A DNA stretch of 64,000 bases from Sinomonas gamaensis (GCF_005876955.1 NZ_SSCL01000005.1:186001-250000), one strand, 5' to 3'. Shown: positions 8,310 to 17,209, counted from the first letter of the stretch. The notes: a model not told the origin generated them from the letters alone. Program-made: numbers and translations.

Positions 8310-9563
8310 TCAGACGTGCACCACGATGGGCTGGAAACCCTCGGCGCGGAGGGCCCCCAGAAGCTGCTCGGAGTGCTCGTGGCCCTTGGTCTCCATGTCG
8401 ATGGTGATGGCTACGTCACCCATCGCGATCGAGCCGCCCACACGGGTGTGGTCGACGCCGGTGACGTTCGCGTCGTTCTCGGCGATGATCCGGGAGATGG
8501 TGGCGAGCGAGCCGGGACGGTCGTCGAGCATCATGCGCACCGTGAGGAACCGGCCGGCGGCGGAGAGGCCTCGCTGGATGACCTTGAGCAGGAGCATCGG
8601 ATCGATGTTGCCGCCGGAGAGGATCACGGCCGTCTTGTGCGGCCGGATCCCGAGCTCGGCGAGCTTGCCGTCCATGAGGGCAGCGACCCCCACAGCTCCC
8701 GCGGGCTCGACCACAAGCTTGGCCCTCTCGAGCAGGAAGATCAGCGCCCGCGCGAGGGAGTCCTCGCTGACGGTCACCACGTCGTCGACCAGTTCGCGGA
8801 TGATGCTGAACGGGATCTGCCCGGGCAGCCCGACCGCGATGCCGTCGGCCATCGTCGCGACCTTCTGAAGGGGAACGACGGCGTCCGCGGCGAGCGAGGG
8901 CGGGTAGGCGGCGGCGTTCTCAGCCTGGACTCCGATGACCCGGATCTCGCGGCCCAGCTCAGCCGCCTTGGCCTTCACGGCCACGGCAACGCCCGCGAGG
9001 AGCCCTCCGCCGCCAACGCCCATGAGGATCGTGTCGACGTCCGGGATCTGCTCGAGGATCTCGAGCCCAACTGTGCCCTGGCCCGCCACCACATCAACGT
9101 TGTCGAACGGGTGCACGAACACGGCGCCCGTCTCCTCTGCATACCGCTTGGCCTCGGCGAGCGCCTCGTCCACGTTGTGCCCGTGCAGGATGACCTCGGC
9201 GCCGTGGCTCCGGGTGGCCTGGAGCTTGGGGAGGGCAACGCCGAGCGGCATGTAGATGCGGGCGCGGATGCCAAGGCGCTTCGCGGCGACGGCAACGCCC
9301 TGCGCATGGTTTCCGGCCGACGCCGCCACCACGCCAAGGGCCTTCTCCTCGGGATCGAGCCGTGCCATGCGAACGTAGGCGCCGCGCACCTTGAAGGAAC
9401 CCGCTCGTTGGAGGTTCTCGCACTTGAAGAACACCTCGCCGCCGACCATCTGGCCCAACGCTCTCGAGGTCTCAATCGGCGTCCTCGCAATAATGCCCTG
9501 AAGAATCTCCTGTGCAGCGAGGACATCGTCCAACGTCACAGCGAGAGTCGAGAGGGCATTCAT
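8310..9563 (-). CDS. ilvA: Threonine ammonia-lyase (threonine deaminase), ACT-domain short form
   Basis: A 417-residue PLP enzyme that deaminates threonine to 2-oxobutanoate for isoleucine synthesis. The PLP lysine is K58 in GSFKVRGAY; the phosphate-binding loop is GVGGGGLLAG. A single C-terminal ACT domain (from about residue 335, VRMMLDDRPGSLATI) marks the ~400-residue form typical of actinobacteria rather than the long E. coli IlvA. The ATG at 9563 has AGGAG 8 nt upstream. That Shine-Dalgarno is interrupted by the upstream gene's TAG stop (9575-9577), which implies translational coupling. Confidence 0.94.
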   Translation of the reverse strand: MNALSTLAVTLDDVLAAQEILQGIIARTPIETSRALGQMVGGEVFFKCENLQRAGSFKVRGAYVRMARLDPEEKALGVVAASAGNHAQGVAVAAKRLGIRARIYMPLGVALPKLQATRSHGAEVILHGHNVDEALAEAKRYAEETGAVFVHPFDNVDVVAGQGTVGLEILEQIPDVDTILMGVGGGGLLAGVAVAVKAKAAELGREIRVIGVQAENAAAYPPSLAADAVVPLQKVATMADGIAVGLPGQIPFSIIRELVDDVVTVSEDSLARALIFLLERAKLVVEPAGAVGVAALMDGKLAELGIRPHKTAVILSGGNIDPMLLLKVIQRGLSAAGRFLTVRMMLDDRPGSLATISRIIAENDANVTGVDHTRVGGSIAMGDVAITIDMETKGHEHSEQLLGALRAEGFQPIVVHV

Positions 9564-9574
9564 GGGTAGCACTC

Positions 9575-10759
9575 CTAGGAGGTCGTGTCAGATTCTGCTG
9601 CGCCCGCAGCCTCTGAGGGAACCTCAGTTCGAGCCGCGGGCGCCCTATCAGTCTCCCACGCCCGGGCGGAGATGTAGCGCACAGCCGAATTCACGACGGC
9701 GAGCGTAGGCACCGCGAACAGGGCCCCCGGGATCCCCGCGAGGTATGACCCGGCGGCAACGCTCAGGACGACGGCAACCGGATGCAGGGCGACGGCGCGC
9801 CCCATGACGAGGGGCTGGAGGATGTGGCTCTCGATCTGCTGCACGGCCACGACGATGACGAGCATGATGACTGCGTTCACGAGTCCGTTGGCGACGAGGG
9901 CGAGGAGGACGGCGACGGCACCGCTCAGGAGGGCGCCGACGACCGGGATGAAGGACGAGACGAAGACCAGGATGCCGAGCGGGAGCGCGAGCGGAACCCC
10001 GAGAACCGCGGCGCCGACGCCGATTCCGACGGCGTCCACTGCGGCGACGAGCACTTGGACGCGCACGTAGCTCACGAGCGAGACCCAGCCGGCGCGACCG
10101 GCACCATCTGCTGCCGGACGCGCCCCAACCGGAAGCAGCCCCACGAGGAAGGCCCAGATCCGCTCCCCCTCGAGCAGGAAGAACACGAGCACGAAGAGCG
10201 CGATAAGGGCGCCCGTGATGATGTGGCCCGCGGAACTGCCGACGCTCAGCACGCCGCTGACCAGGGTGCCCTGATTGTTCTGGAGGACGTGCTGAGCGTC
10301 GTCGATGTAGGTCTGGAGCTGCGTGGCCGTGAGCTGCAGCGGTCCTTCCGACAGCCATTTCTGCACTTCGGCCAGGCCTGCGATCGCCTCGTCCCAGAGC
10401 TGGGCGAACCCGGCGCTGATCTGTCGACCCACCAGAGTGAGGAGTCCCGCCACGAGGGCTATGAAGCCCAGCTCGGTGATCGCGACGGCGAGCCCGCGCG
10501 GGACCCGGGCGCGGACGAGCGCCTTCACCACGGGGCTGAGGAGCCCCGCGAGGAGCCCCGCCACGAGCACCGGGATCACCAGGAAGCTCAGCTGTGCGAG
10601 GCCCCATACGAGCGCCGTCACGACGACGAGGATGATCGCGAGCCGCCATGACCACGCCGCCGCGATGCGCAAGGCGTACGGGAGGTCGGAATCGCTCACC
10701 CGCCGGTAGGCACGGGAAGTTCGGGCGGTGTCGGTCCGGGGTGCGTCGGAGGCTGACAT
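9575..10759 (-). CDS. AI-2E family transporter (YdiK/TqsA-like permease)
   Basis: A 394-residue protein with the family's topology: two N-terminal helices, a long soluble loop (about 120-180), and the C-terminal cluster with LGILVFVSSFIPVVGALLSGAVAVLLAL, which is the conserved region, followed by QQIESHILQPLVMG. Members are exporters or exchangers of small solutes; the autoinducer-2 label comes from one E. coli protein. Substrate unknown here. It lies 12 bp after the galM-like gene and overlaps the ribosome binding site of ilvA, so all are likely cotranscribed. Confidence 0.92.
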   Translation of the reverse strand: MSASDAPRTDTARTSRAYRRVSDSDLPYALRIAAAWSWRLAIILVVVTALVWGLAQLSFLVIPVLVAGLLAGLLSPVVKALVRARVPRGLAVAITELGFIALVAGLLTLVGRQISAGFAQLWDEAIAGLAEVQKWLSEGPLQLTATQLQTYIDDAQHVLQNNQGTLVSGVLSVGSSAGHIITGALIALFVLVFFLLEGERIWAFLVGLLPVGARPAADGAGRAGWVSLVSYVRVQVLVAAVDAVGIGVGAAVLGVPLALPLGILVFVSSFIPVVGALLSGAVAVLLALVANGLVNAVIMLVIVVAVQQIESHILQPLVMGRAVALHPVAVVLSVAAGSYLAGIPGALFAVPTLAVVNSAVRYISARAWETDRAPAARTEVPSEAAGAAESDTTS

Positions 10760-10771
10760 GGATCCATCCTG

Positions 10772-11701
10772 TCAGAGGGCCGCTCCCACACCCCATTCCA
10801 CTGAGGTCTCCTCGCCGGGCTCGAGCCAGCCGAGGTCCTGACCGCTGTTGAAGGCATTCGCGGGGCCCGTCTGCGGTTCGAGGGCCACGGCCACGCTGCG
10901 CCCCGGGAACTTCCGGGAGACATAGACGTGCGTGTAGCGACAGCGTTCGTCCTGCCACAGCCAGACCGATCGGCCGTCTGCCGCCGTGAGCGTCGCCTTG
11001 GCGATCCCGTCCTCGAATTCGAGGTCGGTGTAGGCCGCGTCGATGCTCAAGGTGTCAACCCGTCGGCCGGACGAGAGGCCCCAGTCACCCTCGGCAGGAC
11101 CCGTGGAACGCGGGATCAGGTGCTCATCCGCGATCAGATGGGTCTTGGCTCGGACCGCGAGGGTGAGTTCGCCGGTCTCGAGGTCACCGAGCCGCAGGTA
11201 CGGATGCGCGCCGAGGACGAACGGCGCGGGCCGGCCCGAATCGTTGGCGAGGGTCTGGCGCACGCGGAGGCCGCCGTCGTCGTCAATCCTGTAGTGGACT
11301 CGATGCCGCACCACGAACGGATAGCCGTGCTGCGGGAAGATCACGCCTTCGAGCTCCACCCAGTCCGCCCCGCGGTCCATCAGCTCGTAACCCGTGTTGC
11401 GCAGGAGGCCGTGGCTCGCGTTGTTGTGGGAGGGCTCGGTGATGTCGAGCTGCTGGGCCACGCCGTCGAGCGTCCAGCGCCCTCCCTCGATGCGGTTCGC
11501 CCAGGGAGCGAGAGTGATACCGGCGGCGCCCGGCGCGATGTCCCCATCGCCGTAGGTCTCGGTGAGCTGGACTCCGCCGACTTCGAACGAGCGCAGGCCC
11601 GCAGCGAGCTCGGTGACGACGGCGGTGCTCCCGCCTCGCTGGATGCGGTATTGGTGGCCTGTGGCGGCGAGGCGGCGCGAAGGGAGGCTCTCGGGGCTCA
11701 T
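10772..11701 (-). CDS. Aldose 1-epimerase (mutarotase) family protein
   Basis: A 309-residue galactose-mutarotase-fold protein. Recognisable features are PWANRIEGGRW near residue 66, NNASHGLLRN (catalytic His in SHGLL), GAHPYLRL (second His) and VALEPQTGPANAFN with the catalytic Glu. These enzymes interconvert alpha and beta anomers of hexoses or hexose phosphates. Its position divergent from the deoR-galT-galK genes suggests it feeds beta-D-galactose to the Leloir pathway, but a glucose-6-phosphate mutarotase role cannot be excluded. ATG at 11701 is preceded by GAGGG. Confidence 0.9.
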   Translation of the reverse strand: MSPESLPSRRLAATGHQYRIQRGGSTAVVTELAAGLRSFEVGGVQLTETYGDGDIAPGAAGITLAPWANRIEGGRWTLDGVAQQLDITEPSHNNASHGLLRNTGYELMDRGADWVELEGVIFPQHGYPFVVRHRVHYRIDDDGGLRVRQTLANDSGRPAPFVLGAHPYLRLGDLETGELTLAVRAKTHLIADEHLIPRSTGPAEGDWGLSSGRRVDTLSIDAAYTDLEFEDGIAKATLTAADGRSVWLWQDERCRYTHVYVSRKFPGRSVAVALEPQTGPANAFNSGQDLGWLEPGEETSVEWGVGAAL

Positions 11702-11801
11702 GAACCCTCACCGTAATACAGGCGTCAGGCTCTTCTCATCGCGGACTAAAAATGTTATGTTTTGTTCGAAAAGTTGAGTTGCTGTGAATGAGGGGGGAAC
11801 C
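11702..11801. promoter_or_regulatory. Divergent gal control region
   Basis: This region is much more AT-rich than its surroundings. It contains TTCTCA (11733-11738), a 17-bp spacer and TATGTT (11756-11761), a possible promoter for the regulator and galTK. Just downstream is the AT-rich near-palindrome TTTTGTTCGAAAA (11760-11772), a plausible DeoR-type operator. The G-rich Shine-Dalgarno (GAGGGGGG) ends 4 nt before the chosen GTG at 11802. Confidence 0.4.
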
Positions 11802-12602
11802 GTGCTGGCAGCTGAGCGCCACGCGCGCATCGTCGCTGAGCTGGAGAAGCGGGAGGCTGTCCGAGTCGCGGAGCTGGCCGCCTCCCTTTCGGTCTCCGAA
11901 ATGACCATTCGGCGGGACATCGAGCAGCTCGAAAGCCAGGGCTTGGCCCGGCGCGTCCACGGAGGGGCCGCCCGCGTCGTGGATTTCGCGTTCTCCGAGC
12001 CGGGCTTCGAGGTGAAGTTCGGCCATCATGCAGACACGAAGTCGGCGATCGCCCACGAGGCCGTCGCGCTCGTGCGGCCCGGCGCCACGCTCTTCGTGAC
12101 GGCTGGCACCACGACGTTTGCGCTCGCGAAGCTCCTCCCGACCGTGCCCGACCTCACCGTCGCCACCAACTCCATCAAGGTTGCCGAGGCACTCGGCAAC
12201 TCGGTGCGGACCATCCTCACGGGCGGCGAGCGCACGCCATCGGAAGCCCTCGTGGGGCCGCTCGCCACGTCGTCCCTCTCACAGCTCCATGTCGAGATCT
12301 GCTTTATGGGCGTGCACGGGCTGCACCCCCGGGGCGGCCTCACCACGCCCAACCTGCTCGAGGCGGAGACCAACCGCGCCGCCGCCAACGCTGCCGCTCG
12401 CCTCGTCGTCCTCGCGGACAGCAGCAAGTACGGACTCCTGAGCCTCGCCCAGATCGCACCGCTCGAGCGCGCCGACACCCTGATCTCGGACACGGGTCTC
12501 TCAGCGGCTGCCCGGCGGGAGCTCGACGACCGGATCCCCCACGTCATCCTTGCCGAGACCTCGAAGATCGGCAGCCACGCCGCCACCGGGAGGCCCGCAT
12601 GA
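11802..12602 (+). CDS. DeoR family transcriptional regulator of the gal genes
   Basis: A 266-residue regulator. The N-terminal DeoR helix-turn-helix is clear (ERHARIVAELEKREAVRVAEL, then SVSEMTIRRDIEQLE), followed by the sugar-phosphate isomerase-like effector domain with VTAGTTTFALAK and the conserved LVVLADSSKYG. The GTG at 11802 is chosen because a strong GAGGGGGG precedes it; a GTG at 11784 would add six residues upstream of that site. The stop overlaps galT by 4 bp. Such proteins are usually repressors relieved by a phosphosugar, here probably galactose- or tagatose-derived. Confidence 0.92.
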   Translation: MLAAERHARIVAELEKREAVRVAELAASLSVSEMTIRRDIEQLESQGLARRVHGGAARVVDFAFSEPGFEVKFGHHADTKSAIAHEAVALVRPGATLFVTAGTTTFALAKLLPTVPDLTVATNSIKVAEALGNSVRTILTGGERTPSEALVGPLATSSLSQLHVEICFMGVHGLHPRGGLTTPNLLEAETNRAAANAAARLVVLADSSKYGLLSLAQIAPLERADTLISDTGLSAAARRELDDRIPHVILAETSKIGSHAATGRPA

Positions 12603-13735
12603 CCACAGCTGCCAGCCTGTCCCCCAGCGTCACGCGAAGCTCGCTCGCCGACGGCAGAACGCTCCTCTACTTCGATGACCCCGGCACACCGCGGCGCGTC
12701 CCGGTTCCGGACGCCCGCGAACTGCCAGCGCGCCCCGAACCGGGCGAGCTGCGTTTCGATGTGCTCAGCGGCGACTGGGTCGCGGTGGCTGCGCACCGTC
12801 AGAGCCGAACCCATCTGCCACCCGCCGACGCGTGCCCCCTGTGCCCCACGTCGCCGACCTTCGCCTCCGAGATCCCGGACCCGGACTATGACGTGGTGGT
12901 GTTCGAGAACCGCTTTCCATCGCTTGGACCCGCGGTCGCGGAACTTCCCTCGGAGCTTCCCTGGGGACGGAGCACACCCGCCGTGGGACGCTGCGAGGTG
13001 GTTTCGTTCACCTCGGAGCACACGGGCTCTTTCGGCTCCCTCTCGTACACCCGAGCGCGCACCGTCGTTGAAGCCTGGGCTCACCGGACGGCGGAGTTGA
13101 ACGCCTTGCCGGGGATTCGCCAGGTCTTCCCCTTCGAGAACCGCGGTGCGGAGATCGGGGTTACCTTGCACCATCCCCACGGCCAGATCTATGCGTACCC
13201 GTACCTGACGCCGCGAGGCGCCCAGCTGGCGGCCGTGGCACAGCGGCATTTCGAGGCGACTGACGGCACCCAGACCCTCCTCGGCTCGGTCCTGGACCGG
13301 GAGCGGACCAGCGGCGAGCGCATGGTCCTCGAGGGACGGCATTTCAGCGCCTTCGTCCCTTTCGCGGCACGATGGCCTATCGAGCTCCACCTCGTCCCCC
13401 ACCGTCAGGTGGCCGACTTCGCCGGACTGTCCGGCGAGGAGAAGGACGAACTCGCAGACGTGTACCTGAGGCTCCTCCGCGGCCTGGACGGACTCTACGC
13501 GACGCCCACTCCGTACATTGCCGCGTGGCATCAGGCCCCGATCGATCCTGATCTCCGTACCGCCTCCCGCTTCCATCTCCAGCTCACTTCTCCGCGCCGC
13601 GCGGCGGACAAGCTCAAGTACCTTGCAGGATCGGAGGCCGCCATGGGCGCTTTCATCAACGACACCCGTGCCGAGGATGTCGCCGACCGCCTGCGGGACG
13701 CGGTTGCTGCCGCGACTTCTGGAGGTGCCCGATGA
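12599..13735 (+). CDS. galT: Galactose-1-phosphate uridylyltransferase
   Basis: A 378-residue HIT-superfamily enzyme that transfers UMP from UDP-glucose to galactose-1-phosphate. The catalytic HPHGQ is at residues 192-196, with H194 the expected nucleophile. CPLC at 79-82 gives two zinc ligands. FENRFPSL and FVPFAARWPIELHLVPHR are further GalT hallmarks. It is joined to the regulator and to galK by 4-bp ATGA overlaps at both ends, indicating a single coupled operon. Confidence 0.97.
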   Translation: MTTAASLSPSVTRSSLADGRTLLYFDDPGTPRRVPVPDARELPARPEPGELRFDVLSGDWVAVAAHRQSRTHLPPADACPLCPTSPTFASEIPDPDYDVVVFENRFPSLGPAVAELPSELPWGRSTPAVGRCEVVSFTSEHTGSFGSLSYTRARTVVEAWAHRTAELNALPGIRQVFPFENRGAEIGVTLHHPHGQIYAYPYLTPRGAQLAAVAQRHFEATDGTQTLLGSVLDRERTSGERMVLEGRHFSAFVPFAARWPIELHLVPHRQVADFAGLSGEEKDELADVYLRLLRGLDGLYATPTPYIAAWHQAPIDPDLRTASRFHLQLTSPRRAADKLKYLAGSEAAMGAFINDTRAEDVADRLRDAVAAATSGGAR

Positions 13736-14886
13736 GCTGGGCGATCGAGCACGTGATCGGCGCCTTCCGAGAGGCGTTCGACGGCGAGCCCGACGGGGTG
13801 TGGACCGCGCCCGGGCGCGTGAACCTCATCGGAGAGCACACCGACTACAACGAGGGATTCGTCCTGCCGTTTGCGATCGATCTTGCCGCCCGGGTCGCGG
13901 TCCGCGTCCGCTCGGACGGTGCTATCCGCCTCTTCTCCACGGCCGGTTCGGAGGGCGTGGCGAAGCTGTCGGCAAGCGAGGTCCGGCGGGAGGACGCCCG
14001 GGGCTGGAGCGTCTACCCCGCTGGGGTCGTGTGGGCGCTCCGCGAACGGGGGATCAGGGTGCCGGGCTTCGACCTCGTGCTCGATTCCGACGTGCCGCTC
14101 GGAGCGGGACTCTCGTCCTCGCACGCCATCGAATGCGCCGTCGCCAGCGCCCTCAACGAGCTGACCGGTGCAGGGCTCGACGCCCCTGAGCTCGTCCTCA
14201 CGACCCAGCGCGCGGAGAATGCGTTCGTCGGTGCACCGACTGGGATCATGGACCAATCCGCGTCGCTGCGGGGCGAGGCTGGGCACGCGGTGTTCCTGGA
14301 TTGCCGGGACCAAAGCGTGGAGCTGGTCCCCTTCGATGCGCCCGGCGCTGGGCTCGTCACCCTCGTCATCGACACCCGCGTTGCCCATTCGCATGCCGAC
14401 GGCGGCTACGCGAGCAGACGGGCCGCATGCGAGCTGGGCGCCGAAGTTCTCGGCGTGAAGGCATTGCGCGACGTTGCCCTCGGAGACTTGGACGAGGCGC
14501 GAGCGCTCTTGGACGACACGACGTTCCGGCGCGTCCGGCACGTGGTGACGGAGGACCAGCGAGTCCTCGACACCGTTCAGGCCTTGCGGACCGCCGGACC
14601 CGCGGCGATCGCCCCGTATCTCGATGCGAGCCACGCGTCCATGCGGGACGACTTCGAGATCTCCTGTGACGAGCTGGACACAGCTGTCGAGGCAAGCCGT
14701 GCTGCCGGCGCGATCGGGGCGCGCATGACAGGTGGAGGCTTTGGAGGCTCAGCTATAGCTCTCGTCCCGGCAGAGGACGAAGCCGGGGTGCGGGACGCCG
14801 TCTCAGCCGCTTTCTCGGAGCGGGGCTACCGGGCTCCGCGTCTCTTCACGGTCAGCCCGGCCGACGGCGCGAGGCGCCTCGCTTAG
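13732..14886 (+). CDS. galK: Galactokinase
   Basis: A 384-residue GHMP kinase phosphorylating galactose at C1. The galactokinase signature GRVNLIGEHTDYNEG is at about 28-42, the ATP loop PLGAGLSSSHA near 122, and the third GHMP motif GARMTGGGFGGS near 327. Asp in PTGIMDQ is the catalytic base. It completes the first two Leloir steps together with galT. The stop TAG (14884-14886) overlaps the stop TAA of the convergent Pro-rich gene. Confidence 0.97.
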   Translation: MSWAIEHVIGAFREAFDGEPDGVWTAPGRVNLIGEHTDYNEGFVLPFAIDLAARVAVRVRSDGAIRLFSTAGSEGVAKLSASEVRREDARGWSVYPAGVVWALRERGIRVPGFDLVLDSDVPLGAGLSSSHAIECAVASALNELTGAGLDAPELVLTTQRAENAFVGAPTGIMDQSASLRGEAGHAVFLDCRDQSVELVPFDAPGAGLVTLVIDTRVAHSHADGGYASRRAACELGAEVLGVKALRDVALGDLDEARALLDDTTFRRVRHVVTEDQRVLDTVQALRTAGPAAIAPYLDASHASMRDDFEISCDELDTAVEASRAAGAIGARMTGGGFGGSAIALVPAEDEAGVRDAVSAAFSERGYRAPRLFTVSPADGARRLA

Positions 14887-15557
14887 TCGGGCCCGCGGAG
14901 TGCTGGTCCGACGGAGCGTATCGTCACGGTCGCGATGACGCCTCCGATCGCGACGGCGGCGAGGAACGGCGCCGTCGTCACCTCCGCCGAAGCTCGGGGT
15001 GTGTCCAGGGCGACGACGGGCATCGGACTGCTCTCAGGAGCTGTGGCGGCCGCGGTGGGCTCGGCACTGTGCGCCTCCACATTCGGCGCCGCTGATCCCT
15101 GACCCGCGGTCGCCGGATCCGGCGCCGAGGGGACTCGCGGCGCCTCGGAAGGCCGAGCGGCGTTCGGTGGTGGCGATGCGGGCTGCGGAGAAGGACTGGA
15201 GGGAGCGCTCGCCTCCGCCGGTGGTTCTAGCGGTGCGGGAGGCTGAACGGGGATCGACACCGGGACCGGCTGCTCGGCCAACGGTGTAGCCGGCGTTGCG
15301 GACACCGGTGCTACCGGGGGCCGTTCCGACGGCGACGGCGGCACGGTTTCCGGCGCCGACGGCGGAGTGGAGCTCGGTTCTGCAGGTCCCGGAGTCACGG
15401 TGGCTTCCGCCGAGGCCGCGGGCGAGGCGCTCGCGTCCGTCTCCCCGCCATCGCTCGCCGACGCCACCGCCATCCCGGACGCGGAGAAGATCGCCGCCAG
15501 CAGCGTTCCCAGCAGCGCAGCGACAAAGGTGGCGCGCTTGCGCGAGGCATGGTGCAC
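14883..15557 (-). CDS. Secreted or anchored Pro/Ala/Ser-rich protein
   Basis: A 224-residue protein from the GTG at 15557, which has GGAGGGGG 7 nt upstream; an ATG at 15608 is in frame but lacks such a site. Residues 1-33 are a signal peptide or anchor (basic start, then ATFVAALLGTLLAAIFSASGMAVASA). About 130 residues of Pro/Ala/Ser low complexity follow. A C-terminal hydrophobic helix (PFLAAVAIGGVIATVTI) ends the protein with a short charged tail. It could be a wall-spanning surface protein. No family was recognised. Confidence 0.7.
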   Translation of the reverse strand: MHHASRKRATFVAALLGTLLAAIFSASGMAVASASDGGETDASASPAASAEATVTPGPAEPSSTPPSAPETVPPSPSERPPVAPVSATPATPLAEQPVPVSIPVQPPAPLEPPAEASAPSSPSPQPASPPPNAARPSEAPRVPSAPDPATAGQGSAAPNVEAHSAEPTAAATAPESSPMPVVALDTPRASAEVTTAPFLAAVAIGGVIATVTIRSVGPALRGPD

Positions 15558-15681
15558 TGCTGTTCCCCCTCCGGAAGGCCCTCCCGTTTTGGGTGCCTTC
15601 AAGGACACTACGGGAAGGCGAGAGCACGCATTTCACCTCCGCGAGGAAACTCAGTGGCGGGACTCCGTGGCGGACACGGCT

Positions 15682-15716
15682 GAGGGCGGGCGCGGCTCCC
15701 TCCGCGACCCGCCCTC
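15682..15716 (-). terminator. Strong GC hairpin after the Bax-inhibitor gene
   Basis: GAGGGCGGG (15682-15690) pairs with CCCGCCCTC (15708-15716). CGCGG (15691-15695) and CCGCG (15702-15706) extend the stem past a one-base bulge. It lies just downstream of the minus-strand gene ending at 15740 and has no clear T-tract. Confidence 0.5.
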
Positions 15717-15739
15717 GACGGTCGATGGCCTGCCGAGGC

Positions 15740-16564
15740 CTAGTCGCTGCTGTTGAAGATCGCGAGCAGCCGGAGGATCTCGGTGTACAGCCACACGAGA
15801 GTCACCGTGAGGCCGAACGCGGCAGTCCAGGAAACCTGTCGCGGGGCACCCGAACGCACGGCGTCCTCGATGCTGTTGAAGTCGAAGATGAGCGAGATCG
15901 CGGCGAGGACCACGGCCACGAGGCCGATTCCGATGCCCAGCAGCCCGCTGCGCAGCCCCCAAGGGTTCTGGACAACCCCGAACAGCATGAGGACCAGGTT
16001 CAGAACGCTGAACGCGAGGTAACCGCCCATGGCGATGAGGAAGAACCTCGCGAGCTTCGGCGTGGCACGGACCTTGCCGCTGCGGTAGAGGAAGAGTGAG
16101 ACCCCGGCAACAGCGAACGTTCCGAGCACGGCCTGCAGGCCCAGCCCCTTGCCTGCGTAGTCGATGAGGGCCGTGAGGCCTCCGAGGAACAGGCCCTCGA
16201 GTGCGGCGTAGGCGAGGATGAGTGCGGGCACAGGCTCGCGCTTGAACGTGTTCACGAGCCCGAGGACGAAGCCGCCGATTCCGCCGAGGACCATGAGGCC
16301 GAGGCGGAGCCCGGCGGGCATGGCCAGCGTCACAGCCGCCCCGACCACCACGAAGGCGAGGCAGGCGAGGGTCTTGACGATGACGTCGTCGTAGGAAATG
16401 CGGCCGGTCTGAGCCGGTCCGGCAGACGGGGCGCGGTACAGCTCGTCGAGCTGATCGGCGGTCATGACGGGCTGTCCATAGGGTGAAGGAGGGACAGGAG
16501 GCGCCGTGGTGACGGCGCTCCTGAAGTTCTTCCCCCGGAAGACGGGGTTGCCACCAAGGGCCAT
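15740..16564 (-). CDS. Bax inhibitor-1 / YccA family membrane protein
   Basis: A 274-residue polytopic protein with a hydrophilic N terminus (MALGGNPVFRGKNF, then MTADQLDELYR) and seven hydrophobic helices from about residue 66. The pattern ALEGLFLGG, FDFNSIEDAV and the late WTAAFGLTVTLVWLYTEILRLL segment match the actinobacterial BI-1 branch. BI-1 proteins include pH-dependent calcium leak channels; the role in actinobacteria is unknown. AGGAG precedes the ATG. Monocistronic by position. Confidence 0.92.
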   Translation of the reverse strand: MALGGNPVFRGKNFRSAVTTAPPVPPSPYGQPVMTADQLDELYRAPSAGPAQTGRISYDDVIVKTLACLAFVVVGAAVTLAMPAGLRLGLMVLGGIGGFVLGLVNTFKREPVPALILAYAALEGLFLGGLTALIDYAGKGLGLQAVLGTFAVAGVSLFLYRSGKVRATPKLARFFLIAMGGYLAFSVLNLVLMLFGVVQNPWGLRSGLLGIGIGLVAVVLAAISLIFDFNSIEDAVRSGAPRQVSWTAAFGLTVTLVWLYTEILRLLAIFNSSD

Positions 16565-16670
16565 GGTGAACTCCTGTACTCATTGAGGTGCGGTGATGAA
16601 GGTGCTAGGTGCTGCGTTCGAAACGCTACCAAGAGCACGAGCGCTGACGGCTCCCGGTTCCCGCGCCAAC

Positions 16671-16676
16671 TAAACT
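16671..16676 (+). promoter_or_regulatory. -10 element TAAACT for a leaderless transcript
   Basis: TAAACT is followed by AGGGCC (6 nt) and the GTG start of the GroES-like gene at 16683, so transcription probably begins at the start codon. Confidence 0.55.
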
Positions 16677-16682
16677 AGGGCC

Positions 16683-17063
16683 GTGCCCCACTCCGATGCC
16701 TCCGAGAGCCCTGCCCGCGCCGCCGCCCCTTCGGCCGGGAAGGCGCCGTCGCGCCTCCCCCTGCGCATGCTCCACGACAGGATCCTCGTGGAGCTCGACA
16801 AGGACTCGAGCGAGCGCCGCTCCGCTTCCGGCATCGTGATCCCGGCGACCGCCGCCTTGGGGCGCCGCCTCTCGTGGGCCCACGTCGTGGCGGCGGGGCC
16901 CAACGTCAGGCAGGTCTCGGTGGGCGATCGCGTCCTCTTCGACCCCGAGGACCGGGCAGAGGTCGAGGTAGCCACAAAGGAGTACATCCTGCTTCGGGAA
17001 CGGGACATCCACGCCGTCGCGGAGCCCGAGGGCCGCGACAGCGACCTCGGCCTGTACCTCTGA
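16683..17063 (+). CDS. GroES-like (Cpn10 family) co-chaperone, orphan
   Basis: A 126-residue protein. A Ser/Ala-rich extension of about 26 residues precedes a Cpn10 core (LRMLHDRILVELD ... GDRVLFDPED ... EYILLRERDIHAV). The mobile-loop tripeptide region is conserved as ASGIVIP, so GroEL contact is plausible, but no groEL lies nearby and the extension is not typical of GroES. It may be a specialised paralogue. The start is fixed by a leaderless -10 pattern. It stands alone between the BI-1 gene and the liv operon. Confidence 0.82.
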   Translation: MPHSDASESPARAAAPSAGKAPSRLPLRMLHDRILVELDKDSSERRSASGIVIPATAALGRRLSWAHVVAAGPNVRQVSVGDRVLFDPEDRAEVEVATKEYILLRERDIHAVAEPEGRDSDLGLYL

Positions 17064-17181
17064 CCTGGGAAGGGGCATTCTCCGCCGCCCCCAGAGCCTC
17101 CTGATTGGCCCGTGAGCGAGTCGTTACACGATCTCAACCTCGAGCTGTGCCTGCGCCTCATCCAGTCCTGCTTCCGCCGAG

Positions 17182-17209
17182 TAACATGGCGTCTCAGCAG
17201 GTGAGACGC
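17182..17209 (+). promoter_or_regulatory. Putative promoter and palindromic operator of the liv operon
   Basis: TAACAT (17182-17187) resembles a -10. It is immediately followed by a perfect inverted repeat, GCGTCTCA (17189-17196) and TGAGACGC (17202-17209), with a 5-bp spacer. The palindrome would lie at the transcription start. It could be an operator or a 5' UTR hairpin. The rest of 17064-17310 shows nothing else obvious. Confidence 0.45.
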
